Origin: Ampullaceana balthica
Lineage: Eukaryota; Mollusca; Gastropoda; Lymnaeidae
Direction: 5' to 3'
Assembly (NCBI GenBank): GCA_944989445.1
Contig: CALYLW010000499.1
Location: forward strand, 791,838 to 855,837
DNA: 64,000 nt
Of the stretch, positions 10,595 through 22,861 are shown in pieces. The notes under the pieces are model-generated. The model made no database searches and was not told where the DNA came from. It saw only the letters and a program-made list of their open reading frames with translations. Made by a program: the position numbers and the translations under genes. Numbering within the stretch: the stretch's first letter is position 1; each line of letters starts with the position of its first letter.

Positions 10595-11343
10595 TGTGGT
10601 GTTGTGTAATATGATACTGATACTGTGGTGTTGTGTAATATGATACTGATACTGTGGTGTTGTGTAATATGATACTGATACTGTGGTGTTGTGTAATATG
10701 ATACTGATACTGTGGTGTTTTCTAATATGATACTGATACTGTGGTGTTGTGTAATATGATACTGATACTGTGGTGTTGTGTTATATGATACTGATACTGT
10801 GGTGTTTTCTAATATGATACTGATACTGTGGTGTTGTGTAATATGATACTGATACTGTGGTGTTTTCTAATATGATACTGATACTGTGGTGTTGTGTAAT
10901 ATGATACTGATACTGTGGTGTTTTCTATTATGATACTGATACTGTGGTGTTGTGTAATATGATACTGAATCCGTGGTGTTGTGTAATATGACACTGATAC
11001 TGTGGTGTTGTGTAATATGATAATGATACTGCGTGTTGTGTAATATGATACTGATACTGTGGTGTTGTGTAATATGATACTGATACTGTGATGTTATGTA
11101 ATATGATACTGATACTGTGGTGTTGTGTAATATGATACTGATACTGTGGTGTTGTGTAATATGATACTGATACTGTGATGTTATGTAATATGATACTGAT
11201 ACTGTGGTGTTGTGTAATATGATACTGATACTGTGATGTTATGTAATATTATAATGATACTGTGGTGTTGTGTAATATGATACTGATACTGTGGTGTTGT
11301 GTAATATGATACTAATACTGTGGTGTTGTGTAATATGATACTG
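10595..11343. repeat. 29-bp minisatellite, about 26 units
   Basis: Tandem copies of tgtggtgttgtgtaatatga plus tactgatac. Variants such as gttttctaat and gatgttatgt recur at intervals, which suggests multi-unit duplication. Minus-strand open frames through this array are repeat artefacts. Confidence 0.95.
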
Positions 11344-11435
11344 AAGGTCAAGGACGATGCTGTAGAGCCTCCTAAACTCGTTTCATTCCCAATAATTGCC
11401 ACAACTTCCTCTAATTGCAACTCAAACATTGAGCA

Positions 11436-14400
11436 TGTTTAGAGGCACATATAAGTAAACTAAGAAGTTTAGAGGCACATATAAGTAAGAGAAGATGTTA
11501 AGAGGCACATATAAGTAAGAGAAGATGTTTAGAGGCACATATAAGTAAGAGAAGAAGTTTAGAGGCACATATAAGTAAGAGAAGAAGTTTAGAGGCACAT
11601 ATAAGTAAGAGAAGATGTTTAGAGGCCGATATAAGTAAGAGAAGATGTTAAGAGGCACATATAAGTAAGAGAAGAAGTTTAGAGGCACATATAAGTAAGA
11701 GAAGATGTTTAGAGGCCGATATAAGTAAGAGAAGAAGTTTAGAGGCACATATAAGTAAGAGAAGAAGTTTAGAGGAACATATAAGTAAGAGAAGATGTTT
11801 AGAGGCACATATAAGTAAACTAAGAAGTTTATAGGCACATATAAGTAAGAGAAGATGTTAAGAGGCACATATAAGTAAGAGAAGAAGTTTAGAGGAACAT
11901 ATACGTAAGAGAAGATGTTTAGAGGCACATATAAGTAAGAGAAGATGTTTAGAGGCACATATAAGTAAACTAAGAAGTTTATAGGCACATATAAGTAAGA
12001 GAAGATGTTAAGAGGCACATATAAGTAAACTAAGAAGTTTAGAGGAACATATACGTAAGAGAAGATGTTTAGAGGCACATATAAGTAAGAGAAGATGTTT
12101 AGAGGCACATATAAGTAAACTAAGAAGTTTAGAGGCACATATAAGTAAGAGAAGTTGTTAAGAGGCACATATAAGTAAGAGAAGATGTTAAGAGGCACAT
12201 ATAAGTAAGAGAAGATGTTAAGAGGCACATATAAGTAAGAGAAGAAGTTTAGAGGAACATATAAGTAAGAGAAGATGTTTAGAGGCACATATAAGTAAGA
12301 GAAGATGTTTAGAGGCACATATAAGTAAACTAAGAAGTTTAGAGGCACATATAAGTAAGAGAAGATGTTAAGAGGCACATATAAGTAAGAGAAGATGTTA
12401 AGAGGCACATATAAGTAAGAGAAGATGTTAAGAGGCACATATAAGTAAGAGAAGATGTTTAGAGGCACATACAAGTAAGAGAAGATGTTTAGAGGCACAT
12501 ATAAGTAAGAGAAGATGTTTAGAGGCACATATAAGTAAGAGAAGATGTTTAGAGGCACATATAAGTAAACTAAGAAGTTTAGAGGCACATATAAGTAAGA
12601 GAAGATGTTAAGAGGCACATATAAGTAAGAGAAGATGTTAAGAGGAACATATAAGTAAGAGAAGATGTTAAGAGGAACATATAAGTAAGAGAAGATGTTT
12701 AGAGGCACATATAAGTAAGAGAAGATGTTTAGAGGCACATATAAGTAAACTAAGAAGTTTAGAGGCACATATAAGTAAGAGAAGATGTTAAGAGGCACAT
12801 ATAAGTAAGAGAAGATGTTAAGAGGCACATATAAGTAAGAGAAGATGTTAAGAGGCACATATAAGTAAGAGAAGATGTTTAGAGGCACATATAAGTAAGA
12901 GAAGATGTTTAGAGGCACATATAAGTAAGAGAAGATGTTTAGAGGCACATATAAGTAAGAGAAGATGTTTAGAGGCACATATAAGTAAGAGAAGATGTTT
13001 AGAGGCCGATATAAGTAAGAGAAGATGTTAAGAGGCACATATAAGTAAGAGAAGAAGTTTAGAGGAACATATAAGTAAGAGAAGATGTTTAGAGGCACAT
13101 ATAAGTAAGAGAAGATGTTTAGAGGCACATATAAGTAAACTAAGAAGTTTAGAGGCACATATAAGTAAGAGAAGATGTTAAGAGGCACATATAAGTAAGA
13201 GAAGATGTTAAGAGGCACATATAAGTAAGAGAAGATGTTTAGAGGCACATATAAGTAAGAGAAGATGTTTAGAGGCACATATAAGTAAGAGAAGATGTTT
13301 AGAGGCACATATAAGTAAGAGAAGATGTTTAGAGGCACATATAAGTAAACTAAGAAGTTTAGAGGCACATATAAGTAAGAGAAGATGTTAAGAGGCACAT
13401 ATAAGTAAGAGAAGATGTTAAGAGGCACATATAAGTAAGAGAAGATGTTTAGAGGCACATATAAGTAAGAGAATATGTTTAGAGGCACATATAAGTAAGA
13501 GAAGATGTTTAGAGGCACATATAAGTAAGAGAAGATGTTTAGAGGCACATATAAGTAAGAGAAGATGTTTAGAGGCCGATATAAGTAAGAGAAGATGTTA
13601 AGAGGCACATATAAGTAAGAGAAGAAGTTTAGAGGAACATATAAGTAAGAGAAGATGTTTAGAGGCACATATAAGTAAGAGAAGATGTTTAGAGGCACAT
13701 ATAAGTAAACTAAGAAGTTTAGAGGCACATATAAGTAAGAGAAGATGTTAAGAGGCACATATAAGTAAGAGAAGATGTTAAGAGGCACATATAAGTAAGA
13801 GAAGATGTTAAGAGGCACATATAAGTAAGAGAAGATGTTTAGAGGCACATATAAGTAAGAGAAGATGTTTAGAGGCAAATATAAGTAAGAGAAGATGTTT
13901 AGAGGCACATATAAGTAAGAGAAGATGTTTAGAGGCACATATAAGTAAGAGAAGATGTTTATAGGCCGATATAAGTAAGAGAAGATGTTAAGAGGCACAT
14001 ATAAGTAAGAGAAGAAGTTTAGAGGAACATATAAGTAAGAGAAGATGTTTAGAGGCACATATAAGTAAGAGAAGATGTTTAGAGGCACATATAAGTAAAC
14101 TAAGAAGTTTAGAGGCACATATAAGTAAGAGAAGATGTTAAGAGGCACATATAAGTAAGAGAAGATGTTTAAGAGGCACATATAAGTAAGAGAAGATGTT
14201 TAGAGGCACATATAAGTAAGAGAAGATGTTTAGAGGCACATATAAGTAAGAGAAGATGTTTAGAGGCACATATAAGTAAGAGAAGATGTTTAGAGGCACA
14301 TATAAGTAAGAGAAGATGTTTAGAGGCACATATAAGTAAGAGAAGATGTTTAGAGGCCGATATAAGTAAGAGAAGATGTTTAAGAGGCACATATAAGTAA

Positions 14401-16230
14401 GAGAAGATGTTTAGAGGAACATATAAGTAAGAGAAGATGTTTAGAGGCACATATAAGTAAGAGAAGATGTTTAGAGGCACATATAAGTAAACTAAGAGTT
14501 TAGAGGCACATATAAGTAAGAGAAGATGTTAAGAGGCACATATAAGTAAGAGAAGATGTTAAGAGGCACATATAAGTAAGAGAAGATGTTTAAGAGGCAC
14601 ATATAAGTAAGAGAAGATGTTTAGAGGCACATATAAGTAAGAGAAGACGTTTAGAGGCACATATAAGTAAGAGAAGATGTTTAGAGGCACATATAAGTAA
14701 GATAAGATGTTTAGAGGCACATATAAGTAAGAGAAGATGTTTAGAGGCCGATATAAGTAAGAGAAGATGTTAGAGGCACATATAAGTAAGACAAGATGTT
14801 ATGAGGCACATATAAGTAAGAGAAGATGTTAAGAGGCACATATAAGTAAGAGAAGATGTTTAGAGGCACATATAAGTAAGAGAAGATGTTTAGAGGCACA
14901 TATAAGTAAGAGAAGATGTTTAGAGGCACATATAAGTAAACTAAGAAGTTTAGAGGCACATATAAGTAAGAGAAGATGTTAAGAGGCACATATAAGTAAG
15001 AGAAGATGTTAAGAGGCACATATAAGTAAGAGAAGATGTTTAGAGGCACATATAAGTAAGAGAAGATGTTTAGAGGCACATATAAGTAAGAGAAGATGTT
15101 TAGAGGCACATATAAGTAAGAGAAGATGTTTAGAGGCACATATAAGTAAGAGAAGATGTTTAGAGGCACATATAAGTAAGAGAAGATGTTTAGAGGCCGA
15201 TATAAGTAAGAGAAGATGTTAAGAGGCACATATAAGTAAGAGAAGATGTTTAGAGGAACATATAAGTAAGAGAAGATGTTTAGAGGCCGATATAAGTAAG
15301 AGAAGATGTTTAGAGGCACATATAAGTAAACTAAGAAGTTTAGAGGCACATATAAGTAAGAGAAGATGTTTAAGAGGCACATATAAGTAAGAGAGATGTT
15401 AAGAGGCACATATAAGTAAGAGAAGATGTTAAGAGGCACATATAAGTAAGAGAAGATGTTTAGAGGCACATATAAGTAAGAGAAGATGTTTAGAGGCACA
15501 TATAAGTAAGAGAAGATGTTTAGAGGCACATATAAGTAAGAGAAGATGTTTAGAGGCACATATAAGTAAGAGAAGATGTTTAGAGGCCGATATAAGTAAG
15601 AGAAGATGTTAAGAGGCACATATAAGTAAGAGAAGAAGTTTAGAGGAACATATAAGTAAGAGAAGATGTTTAGAGGCACATATAAGTAAGAGAAGATGTT
15701 TAGAGGCACATATAAGTAAACTAAGAAGTTTAGAGGCACATATAAGTAAGAGAAGATGTTTAGAGGCACATATAAGTAAGAGAAGATGTTAAGAGGCACA
15801 TATAAGTAAGAGAAGATGTTAAGAGGCACATATAAGTAAGAGAAGATGTTTAGAGGCACATATAAGTAAGAGAAGATGTTTAGAGGCACATATAAGTAAG
15901 AGAAGATGTTTAGAGGCACATATAAGTAAAGTAAGAAGTTTAGAGGCACATATAAGTAAGAGAAGATGTTAAGAGGCACATATAAGTAAGAGAAGATGTT
16001 TAGAGGCACATATAAGTAAGAGAAGATGTTTAGAGGCACATATAAGTAAGAGAAGATGTTTAGAGGCACATATAAGTAAGAGAAGATGTTTAGAGGTACA
16101 TATAAGTAAGAGAAGATGTTTAGAGGCACATATAAGTAAGAGAATCTGTTTAAATGCACATATAAGTAAGAGAAGAGGTTTAGAGTCACATATAAGTAAA
16201 GAAAATGTTTAGAGGGACATCGAAGTAAGA
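11436..16230. repeat. 30-bp satellite-like array, about 160 units, with higher-order structure
   Basis: Tandem copies of a purine-rich 30-bp unit (agaggcacatataagtaaga plus gaagatgttt). Variant units (aaactaagaagttt, gaggccgat, gaggaacat, gatgttaagagg) recur in a fixed order. The aaactaagaag variant recurs 390 bp apart (13 units) at 12747/13137, 13707/14097 and about 14940/15330/15720, with some 210- and 360-bp spacings. Because 30 is a multiple of 3, one minus-strand frame stays open for thousands of bases as a NIFSYLYVPL decapeptide repeat. One-base indels near 14171 and 14590 break it. Confidence 0.97.
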
Positions 16231-16323
16231 GAAGATGTTTTCTGTTATGACGTTTAACAAAACCTCACACAGGAATCGTCTCAAAGATAAAGAATTGGTA
16301 TCGCTGATGATAACCCATATTAC

Positions 16324-16705
16324 TACCAACATAAAAGAGCGTGTAGCTCTATCAAACCAACATAAGCGAGCGTGTAGCTCTATCAAACCAACATAAACGA
16401 GCGTGTAGCTCTATCAAACCAACATAAACGAGCGTGTAGCTCTATGAAACCAATATAAACGAGCATGTAGCTCTATCAAACCAACATAAACGAGCGTGTA
16501 GCTTATCAAACCAACATAAACGAGCGTGTAGCTCTTTCAAACCAACATAAACGAGCGTGTAGCTCTATCAAACCAACATAAATGAGGGTGTAGTTATATC
16601 AAACCAACATAAACGAGCGTGTAGCTCTATCAAACCAACATAAACGAGCGTGTAGCTCTATCAAACCAACATAAATGAGCGTGTAGCTCTATCAAACCAA
16701 CATAA
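16324..16705. repeat. 31-bp minisatellite, about 12 units
   Basis: Tandem copies of a 31-bp unit, aaccaacataaacgagcgtg plus tagctctatca, with a few substitutions and small deletions. Confidence 0.95.
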
Positions 16706-16827
16706 TATTGAATATGTTCCTGACAATACATTAAAATCTTATTTGTTCCCGTTTTAAATCAATTTAATTATTTTTTTTTAACCTACATTTTTCACTTATT
16801 GAATGTTGACTTGTTTTTTGAACAATT

Positions 16828-16952
16828 GAGTCTTACAGCACTAGTGTAAAGTATTAGTAAGAGCTATTGAGTCTGACAGCACTGGTGTAAAGTATTAATA
16901 AGAGCTATTGAGTATGACAGCACTAGTGTAAAGTATTAATAAGAGCTATTGA
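16828..16952. repeat. 41-bp tandem repeat, 3 units
   Basis: Three copies of a 41-bp unit beginning gagtctgacagcactagtgt. Confidence 0.9.
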
Positions 16953-17653
16953 GTTTGTCATGAATGTTAGGGAAACAAGAAAATAGAAAAGAGTATCGAT
17001 TGTGGAGCTGATCTGTTTATAACCTAATTATTTCTAATTGAAGGCTGTATACTCATTGGATGCACTTTAATGGTATAAATATATTTTTTTACGTTTTTTT
17101 AAATAATCTATAAAGGTGAGAATTGTGTAATTATATTTCGAGTTGTTCATATTTATTTCATGTTGTTTATGAGTCAAGGATATAGATAAAGCTTTCAAGG
17201 TCATAAAACAAACTGCGACAGCAACGTCAACACGAATATTTTACAGCAACCAAAATAATCAGTTTCCATAATTGCGTGCCCTTAACAAACAGAATGAGAA
17301 GAAGAAAAATAATTCGACTTGGAGTTATTTAGTTTGTTTTCAAAACAATTTTACACCATTTTATTATTATAAACAATAAAAAAAAGAAAAAGACAAAAAA
17401 TAACTATATAACTAAACCATTAAACTTTGTTTCCAATGTATGAAACTATTATAAATATAAACCAAGGGGAGTGCAGAACAGTATTCTCTTTCATTGTTAA
17501 AACGTCCTGGTATTCTACTCCTTATTGCTTTTATTATTGTATAAATGAGTTGGCCGATTATTTTCTGTTTAATATCTGTTGATATTCTAAATTGCTGGAA
17601 ATTGTATCAGTTTCTAAACTTCTACTTTTATTTGATTTCTTGACGTCTTCTTT

Positions 17654-18040
17654 TTGACACGATCGTGGATTAGTTGTGTCTTTGTTCAGACTTGCTCGCA
17701 GCTCTACATACAAGTCATTAGCCATGGGAGACAATTTCTAAGTTGTCTATTGTTTATTGTGGTGTCTTTATTCAGACTTGATCGCACCTCTACATATAAG
17801 TCATTAGCCATGGGAGACACTTTCTATGCTGTCCTGGGTTTAGCTGGAAAAGGGGTGTGTCGCCAGTATTTTGATTTACAGTATATATTTTCTGGTGGGT
17901 GGGGTCAAGATAATGTCATTGTTAACTGTTTAGCTTTTGGAGTAACTAGGTCAGTGAATATCTTAGAATGTTTTTTTATTCACAATAACGTGTTAGTAAA
18001 TGATAAGATCGTGATTACATCAACAGACGTAAGATATTAA
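17654..18040 (+). pseudogene. Unidentified gene-like remnant in SD2 copy 1
   Basis: I do not recognise the product. A frame runs 17654-18040. Within it the sequence tctacatacaagtcattagccatgggagaca occurs in two tandem versions with an ATG in a favourable gccATGg context (17722 and 17809). The first is followed at once by a stop; the second opens MGDTFYAVLGLAGKGV. The last residues, IHNNVLVNDKIVITSTDVRY then stop, correspond to IHKNVLLHDRIVVKLTNVRY then stop in SD2 copy 2 (59791). The start, the stop and parts of the peptide are shared, but the middle is rearranged and substitutions are not clearly synonymous. An old exon or processed fragment is possible, as is chance. Confidence 0.3.
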
Positions 18041-18231
18041 AAATATATTGATGACAAAATCACTTTAACATTTTATGTATTCCTTATTTTGTAAAGTTAG
18101 TGTTACATGACTTGCATTGAATTTTTTTTAAAAAAATTATATAATTTCGCTCTAAATAAAAAGTACCCTTTTTAAAATTGAAATAAATCATAATTAAGTA
18201 CTGTTATACAATAGCCCAAGATCTAGGTGTG

Positions 18232-18690
18232 GTTAGAGTTGTTCAACTATATAATACATACACAAACGTCTTGTGTTTAGAGTTGGGTAAACCATACAAA
18301 TACATACATAAACGTCTTGTGTTTAGAGTTGGGTAAACCATACAAATACATACATAAACGTGTTGTGTTTAGAGTGGGTAAACCATACAAATACATACAC
18401 AAACTTCTTGTGTTTAGAGTTGGGTAAACCATACAAATACATACACAAACGTCTTGTGTTTAGAGTTGGGTAAACCATACAAATACATACATAAACGTCT
18501 TGTGTTTAGAGTTGGGTAAACCATACAAATATGTACATAAACGTCTTGTGTTTAGAGTTGGGTAAACCATAGAAATACATACATAGACGTCTTGTGTTTA
18601 GAGTTGGGTAAACCATACAAATACATACACAAACGTCTTGTGTTTAGAGTTGGGTAAACCATACAAATATGTACACAAACGTATTAAGAT
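18232..18690. repeat. 46-bp minisatellite, about 9-10 units
   Basis: Tandem copies of a 46-bp unit containing gtcttgtgtttagagttggg and taaaccatacaaatacatac. The paralogous position at 59970-60012 holds only one diverged unit, so the array arose after the SD2 duplication. Confidence 0.93.
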
Positions 18691-18769
18691 TTCGGCAGTC
18701 GTTTTAATTTTTGAAGCTTTTTAAAATTTATCTGAATTTGTGAATCTGTGTCTATTTATACTCATTACA

Positions 18770-19429
18770 GGTTGTCCATGAAGTAATTAATAATCGATAA
18801 ATAACAGCTTTGAGTTAAAGCAGTATTATTATCCAAACATACATAAACAATACAAATAATCTTTCAAGCACCATTTTTTGCATATCTGCTGTGCCTTAAA
18901 ATTGCACATCTCATTAGCGCTGCACCACATAGCACCAGTACTTATTATTTAGAATCACGTTTTGCTTGACACAAACTTTTATGCCAAGATGAGATGTTAA
19001 AAATTGTATTCAACTTCTTTTAAAATCTAATTTACAATTATATGAGACACAGAATTATATATATTTGTGTCACTTCAAACTGTAATTTTAGTACAATAGA
19101 CTAATATTTACAAATATTTATTTGGTTTGACACATATATTTTAAAATGGTATATGTTTGAAATTAAGGAAACTATCAAATACATACGATAAGTGTTGTTT
19201 ATACATATCTCTAATTGATTCAATTGTTTCGCATAATTCTTTCGGTTCTGAGACTCTTAATATATCCAAGTGGCACGCCACTTGACTTCGATCCCTATAT
19301 TTAGGGATACAATGTCAATAATTGCAATAATTCACCCTACCAAGTGGTTAACACTGAATCCAATAACCACAAAATCACGTCTTTATTTCATGCTATATTT
19401 CTGATGTTTATAAGATTAACTAGCTTACA
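18770..19429 (-). repeat. Dispersed repeat R1, copy C
   Basis: In reverse orientation: box (gctgcaccacatagcaccag) at 18919-18938, palindrome CAAGTGGCACGCCACTTG at 19267-19284, then the conserved flank ctatatttagggatacaatg. It continues beyond the Helitron-like insertion to about 20040. It is most similar to copies F and H, with which it shares further sequence upstream of the box (aaataacagctttg). Confidence 0.8.
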
Positions 19430-19872
19430 CCCGACAAAAACGACGGACGTTTTCAGCTGAAATCTATTTATTTTATAAAAAATGCAATTTTTATAGGGCG
19501 CCTACGGCGCCGACCTTTTTCAAAAGCCCAACTAACTTGTCCTTGTTTGATAAATACGAAATATTAAACTTTCTGAAATGCACACAAAGTATTTTATAAT
19601 AGGAGTTACAGGGCGCCGGCGCCCCCTTTGTTTTTTGATTTTATAATTAACCATCATCAAATACTCTTTTTACATTGTTCCCTTTTCCAAAATTAAAATA
19701 TGAGCTAAATCAATGACGTTATATAATATTTTTACAGCGTATCTTTAATTTGCACACCTTTTGGTGCATTGGTGCAGTAATTTGGTTTTCCCTGCTTTCT
19801 AAAATTAGTAGCGTCAGGACTGACTGACAGACACTACTGACTTGCGTGACAATTGCAAATTATATAATTTTA
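19430..19872 (-). mobile_element. Helitron-like element inserted in R1 copy C
   Basis: Plus-strand CTAG at 19430-19433 follows gattaa; the element runs to aattatataatttta, and the host resumes with taacttaaac. The unoccupied paralogue near 60760 reads gagattaataactcgaac, so the insertion is between A and T with no target duplication, as known for Helitrons. The two GGCGCC modules (gcgcctacggcgccgac, about 19499, and gggcgccggcgcccc, about 19613) and a ttcagctgaaa palindrome near the 3' end match the element at 9821-10256. Confidence 0.8.
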
Positions 19873-20029
19873 TAACTTAAACTTATAAAAAACATCAACA
19901 CTATTTATTACTTTTTTATAACAAATGGCATCAGCTAGTGAGCAGTTCACGATGGTGCCCAAACGACCTAACGACGGGTTAAGGGATAGTTACGTTTAGT
20001 TAATAACAAAGAGATTGGAGAAGACTGTA

Positions 20030-20110
20030 GGCATTTTATAATAATAATAATAATAAATTGTTAATTTTTATAGCGCTGGGCTAACAGCGCTTTACATGAG
20101 CCGGTGTTGC
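20030..20110 (-). mobile_element. LINE 3' tail fragment
   Basis: On the minus strand this is the 3' UTR motif (agcgctgttagcccagcgct, ataaaaatt) ending in TTA repeats, matching the LINE 3' ends at 6131-6290 and 28850-28934. Nothing of the coding region is present. Confidence 0.55.
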
Positions 20111-20984
20111 ATAATAAATCTTTAATTTTAATTCAGATTTTATATTTATATACATAATATTATGTTAAAAACACAAAACATTTCTGTAACAATTTTTTAA
20201 ATGAATAAATATAGGATTATATAATTAATTTTGAAAATGATTTCTTTTTAAATTTTGCTATTTTTTGTTTAACTCAGCACCTAAATCATAATACATATTT
20301 ATGCCCCGTAGCTTTGTGGTGCGGCATTGACGTGAAATACAATGTTGATGCATATCAGGTACTAATTTATAGAGTTTAGATAATAAATCGCGAATTTCCA
20401 AACAATGAATATTTCTTTGTTCTTATTCTTATAATTAAAGTATTTTAAAATTGTATATTGTTTAAAAAAAACTTATTTTATGATTTTAAGTTTTAATTAA
20501 CATTTATAGTTAACTTCATTGTTGTAATCTAAAATGTTAAAAATGTAACAATTAAATAATCTACACAAACTAATTATGATTACATTTGCAGACTGCGAGT
20601 TCATGTTATAGACATACACTACTTTTCTACAACAGGTTTGTACATACTAACAGTCACATATTCATTTGCAGGTAATAATAATAATAAATTATTGACTTTC
20701 TCAATCTCAAATTGTGTGCAATGTTAGACACATTTGCTACGTTATTTAAGAAATCTTTAGCGACTTTGTTTGACAATTTTATTCAGCAGTGATAAACCTA
20801 ACTTTGACACAAGAAATCATTCGCCTAATTCTGACTTTTTTCATAGGTGCCGTCGGAATAGAAACAAGCAACTATTGAAAATAATTCTTCCGTTTTAAAG
20901 ATATTTTTTTTTCTATTTTAAAATAATCATCTTAGAAATAATCATGTTTAAAATTACATTAAAAGTTAAAGTCAGCGTGCCTTC
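20111..20984. other. AT-rich sequence with an isolated R1 box
   Basis: At 20309-20326 an R1-type box (gctttgtggtgcggcatt) in plus orientation is followed by the family's conserved atgcatatcaggt. No palindrome lies 350 bp upstream, where SD2 ends. Otherwise no gene or repeat is recognised. Confidence 0.5.
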
Positions 20985-21475
20985 TTTTTAAATCCTTTAT
21001 ATTAACTCGTGGTGTCTGCGGCCGCCCGCCCTTGTCGCCAAAACTTTTGATCGATTTTTAACCCACTTGCTCGTAAGCTAGCGAGCTGAAATTTTGCAGG
21101 CATTTTTGTACCGATAATAAAAACAATGTCTCAAAATTTCAGATCGATCGCATGTACCGTAATTAAATTATTGATTTTTTAGATTATTTTATTTATTCCT
21201 ATGTATCATGCTATTTTTTTGAGATAGAGTGTCGCGGTGCGTATTATATTGAACAACCTTTCTGTCACGCAATAAGGTGCGTATTTTTTGACAACTCTTT
21301 TTATAAACATATTCCTGATCGGTGCGCATTATATTAAACATGTTTTACGACACAACTGCAATTTTGTATTTCTGGATGGTCTGGTGCTGCGTATTATAAT
21401 GAACATTCTTTTAGTTACGTCTCGTACATAAAGGATTTATAGTGAAAAACTTGGTTTTTACGGTTTTTTTTTATT
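20985..21475 (+). repeat. Dispersed repeat R2, copy 1 (full length)
   Basis: It begins aaatcctttatattaactcg and ends acataaaggatttatag plus a short aaaacttggtttttacgg hairpin, so the outer AAATCCTTTAT and ATAAAGGATTT are inverted. The left half carries gtaagctagcgagctgaaat and a ttgat/cgatcg region. The right half carries four spaced copies of a GTGCGYATTATATTGAACA-like motif (about 21237, 21280, 21320 and 21394). There is no coding capacity. It is probably a non-autonomous DNA element; the class is undetermined. Confidence 0.8.
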
Positions 21476-21639
21476 AAGGTTATTTTAAGGTAATGCATCC
21501 AGAAATAAACATACGTCTGAAGTACGAAGTTATATAATTATATATAATATTCAAGAAATAATTAATTGGTCTTTTATGATGTACTTACCTAATAATTCAA
21601 GCTAAATACAGTGTTTTACTCATTCGAAAATCAGATATA

Positions 21640-22250
21640 AGTATGTAATCAAGTGAGCAACACAGATAAAAAAATTTTAGGATAACTTTGTTTCTACTTT
21701 CGTGTATTTTTTAAATAAAATTTTCTGACATCGTAAAAAAATATGAATACGGACATGACATTGTTTTAATTAAATTCAGGATATACCGTAGTAGGAGAAT
21801 CATTACAATGTATAGATATGTTATACTTAAATTTAGGGATCGAATTCAAGTGGCGTGCCACTTATTTAAATCATATCAGTTGACAGCAATGGGATGGCGC
21901 CGTTAGACAATAAGACATGAACCCATTCACCAGTAAATAACTTAATTTTATAGTTTCTGTCTTGTTAAATAAAAATAATTTTAAAATCTGTATTTTATTA
22001 TAATTTAATATTTATATTAATAATTGTTAGGTTACATACTTTAAAAACCATTTAACAAATTCAAGTTAATAACACAATGTCTCATTGGATATTATATTTA
22101 ATTCTGATTTGAAAATATAATTGTACAACTACTACAATCTTCTTATAAATCTTGCCAGCTAAATGTTCTCAAGTACAACGTCATAATAAATAAACATGTA
22201 CCGGTGCTACTTTGTGCGCTGAAGATTTGAAATAAAATACATTATTTAGC
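21640..22250 (+). repeat. Dispersed repeat R1, copy D
   Basis: The palindrome at 21847-21864 (CAAGTGGCGTGCCACTTA) is preceded by tttagggatcgaatt, and the box ggtgctactttgtgcgctg lies at 22203-22221. Spacing between them matches other copies. Left and right edges are approximate. Confidence 0.7.
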
Positions 22251-22861
22251 ATTTAGCACTAGTGCGATTTTACGATACACATTTTATGAATAAAAAAAGG
22301 TTTTGACTGTTCTTTACCGAGGAAAACTAATGCACATTTGTTCATTGATATGATGTGAACAGTATTTGTTTGTAAATGAGTAATCATGCGCATATTTTAT
22401 TTTTCGAATGCTGCTTATTTAATGGTATACTTCTTATGATTAAAAAAAAACAACAACAAAAAACAAGCAAACAACAAATACTCTGATTTGATAACCTGCT
22501 CAAACTAAAGTGGACACTCAGGCATACGCTATATATGTTTGAGCTAAGTCCCAATGGCCGTGCACTACTTATTGTGAATGAGGAAGCTTATTCTGGCGCA
22601 TGAGACTCATTTGCAGCTATTGGGCAGTTTAGTCCAGTTGGTTGTGACGTGACAGACTTTTTTCTGTTTATTTTGTGGGTTTGTTTTTGTTATGATCCGG
22701 AACCAAACACAATTGAACATAAAATAATAATAACCAATGTTGAAATAATACGGAGAGTTGAAATTCTCTTTTTTTTTAATTTAAAAATATAATTTAAGAT
22801 GTTATTTTCTATTTGATTTTACATAATCTTGACAAATATTGTTAAATACATCCATCATGAG
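22251..22861. other. AT-rich sequence without recognised features
   Basis: No coding frame, RNA gene or repeat is recognised. Confidence 0.5.

Larger units (their letters stand above)
17180..20040. repeat. Segmental duplication SD2, copy 1
   Basis: Aligns in the same orientation with 58700-60925, from atagataaagctttc through the gene-like remnant, the 46-bp repeat site, R1 copy C and the sub-repeat near 20010. This copy carries an expanded 46-bp minisatellite (18232-18690) and a Helitron-like insertion (19430-19872), both absent from the partner, and lacks about 160 bp around 17965 that the partner has. Confidence 0.85.

Noticed and set aside
11422..14181. 919-codon minus-strand open frame (decapeptide repeat)
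   Set aside because: It lies wholly inside the 30-bp array. A unit divisible by 3 with no stop in one frame stays open without selection, and nearby indels break the same frame.
14741..16189. 482-codon minus-strand open frame
   Set aside because: Same 30-bp array and same explanation.
11436..16230. CRISPR-like regular repeats
   Set aside because: Units are directly tandem with no unique spacers, in a eukaryotic context.
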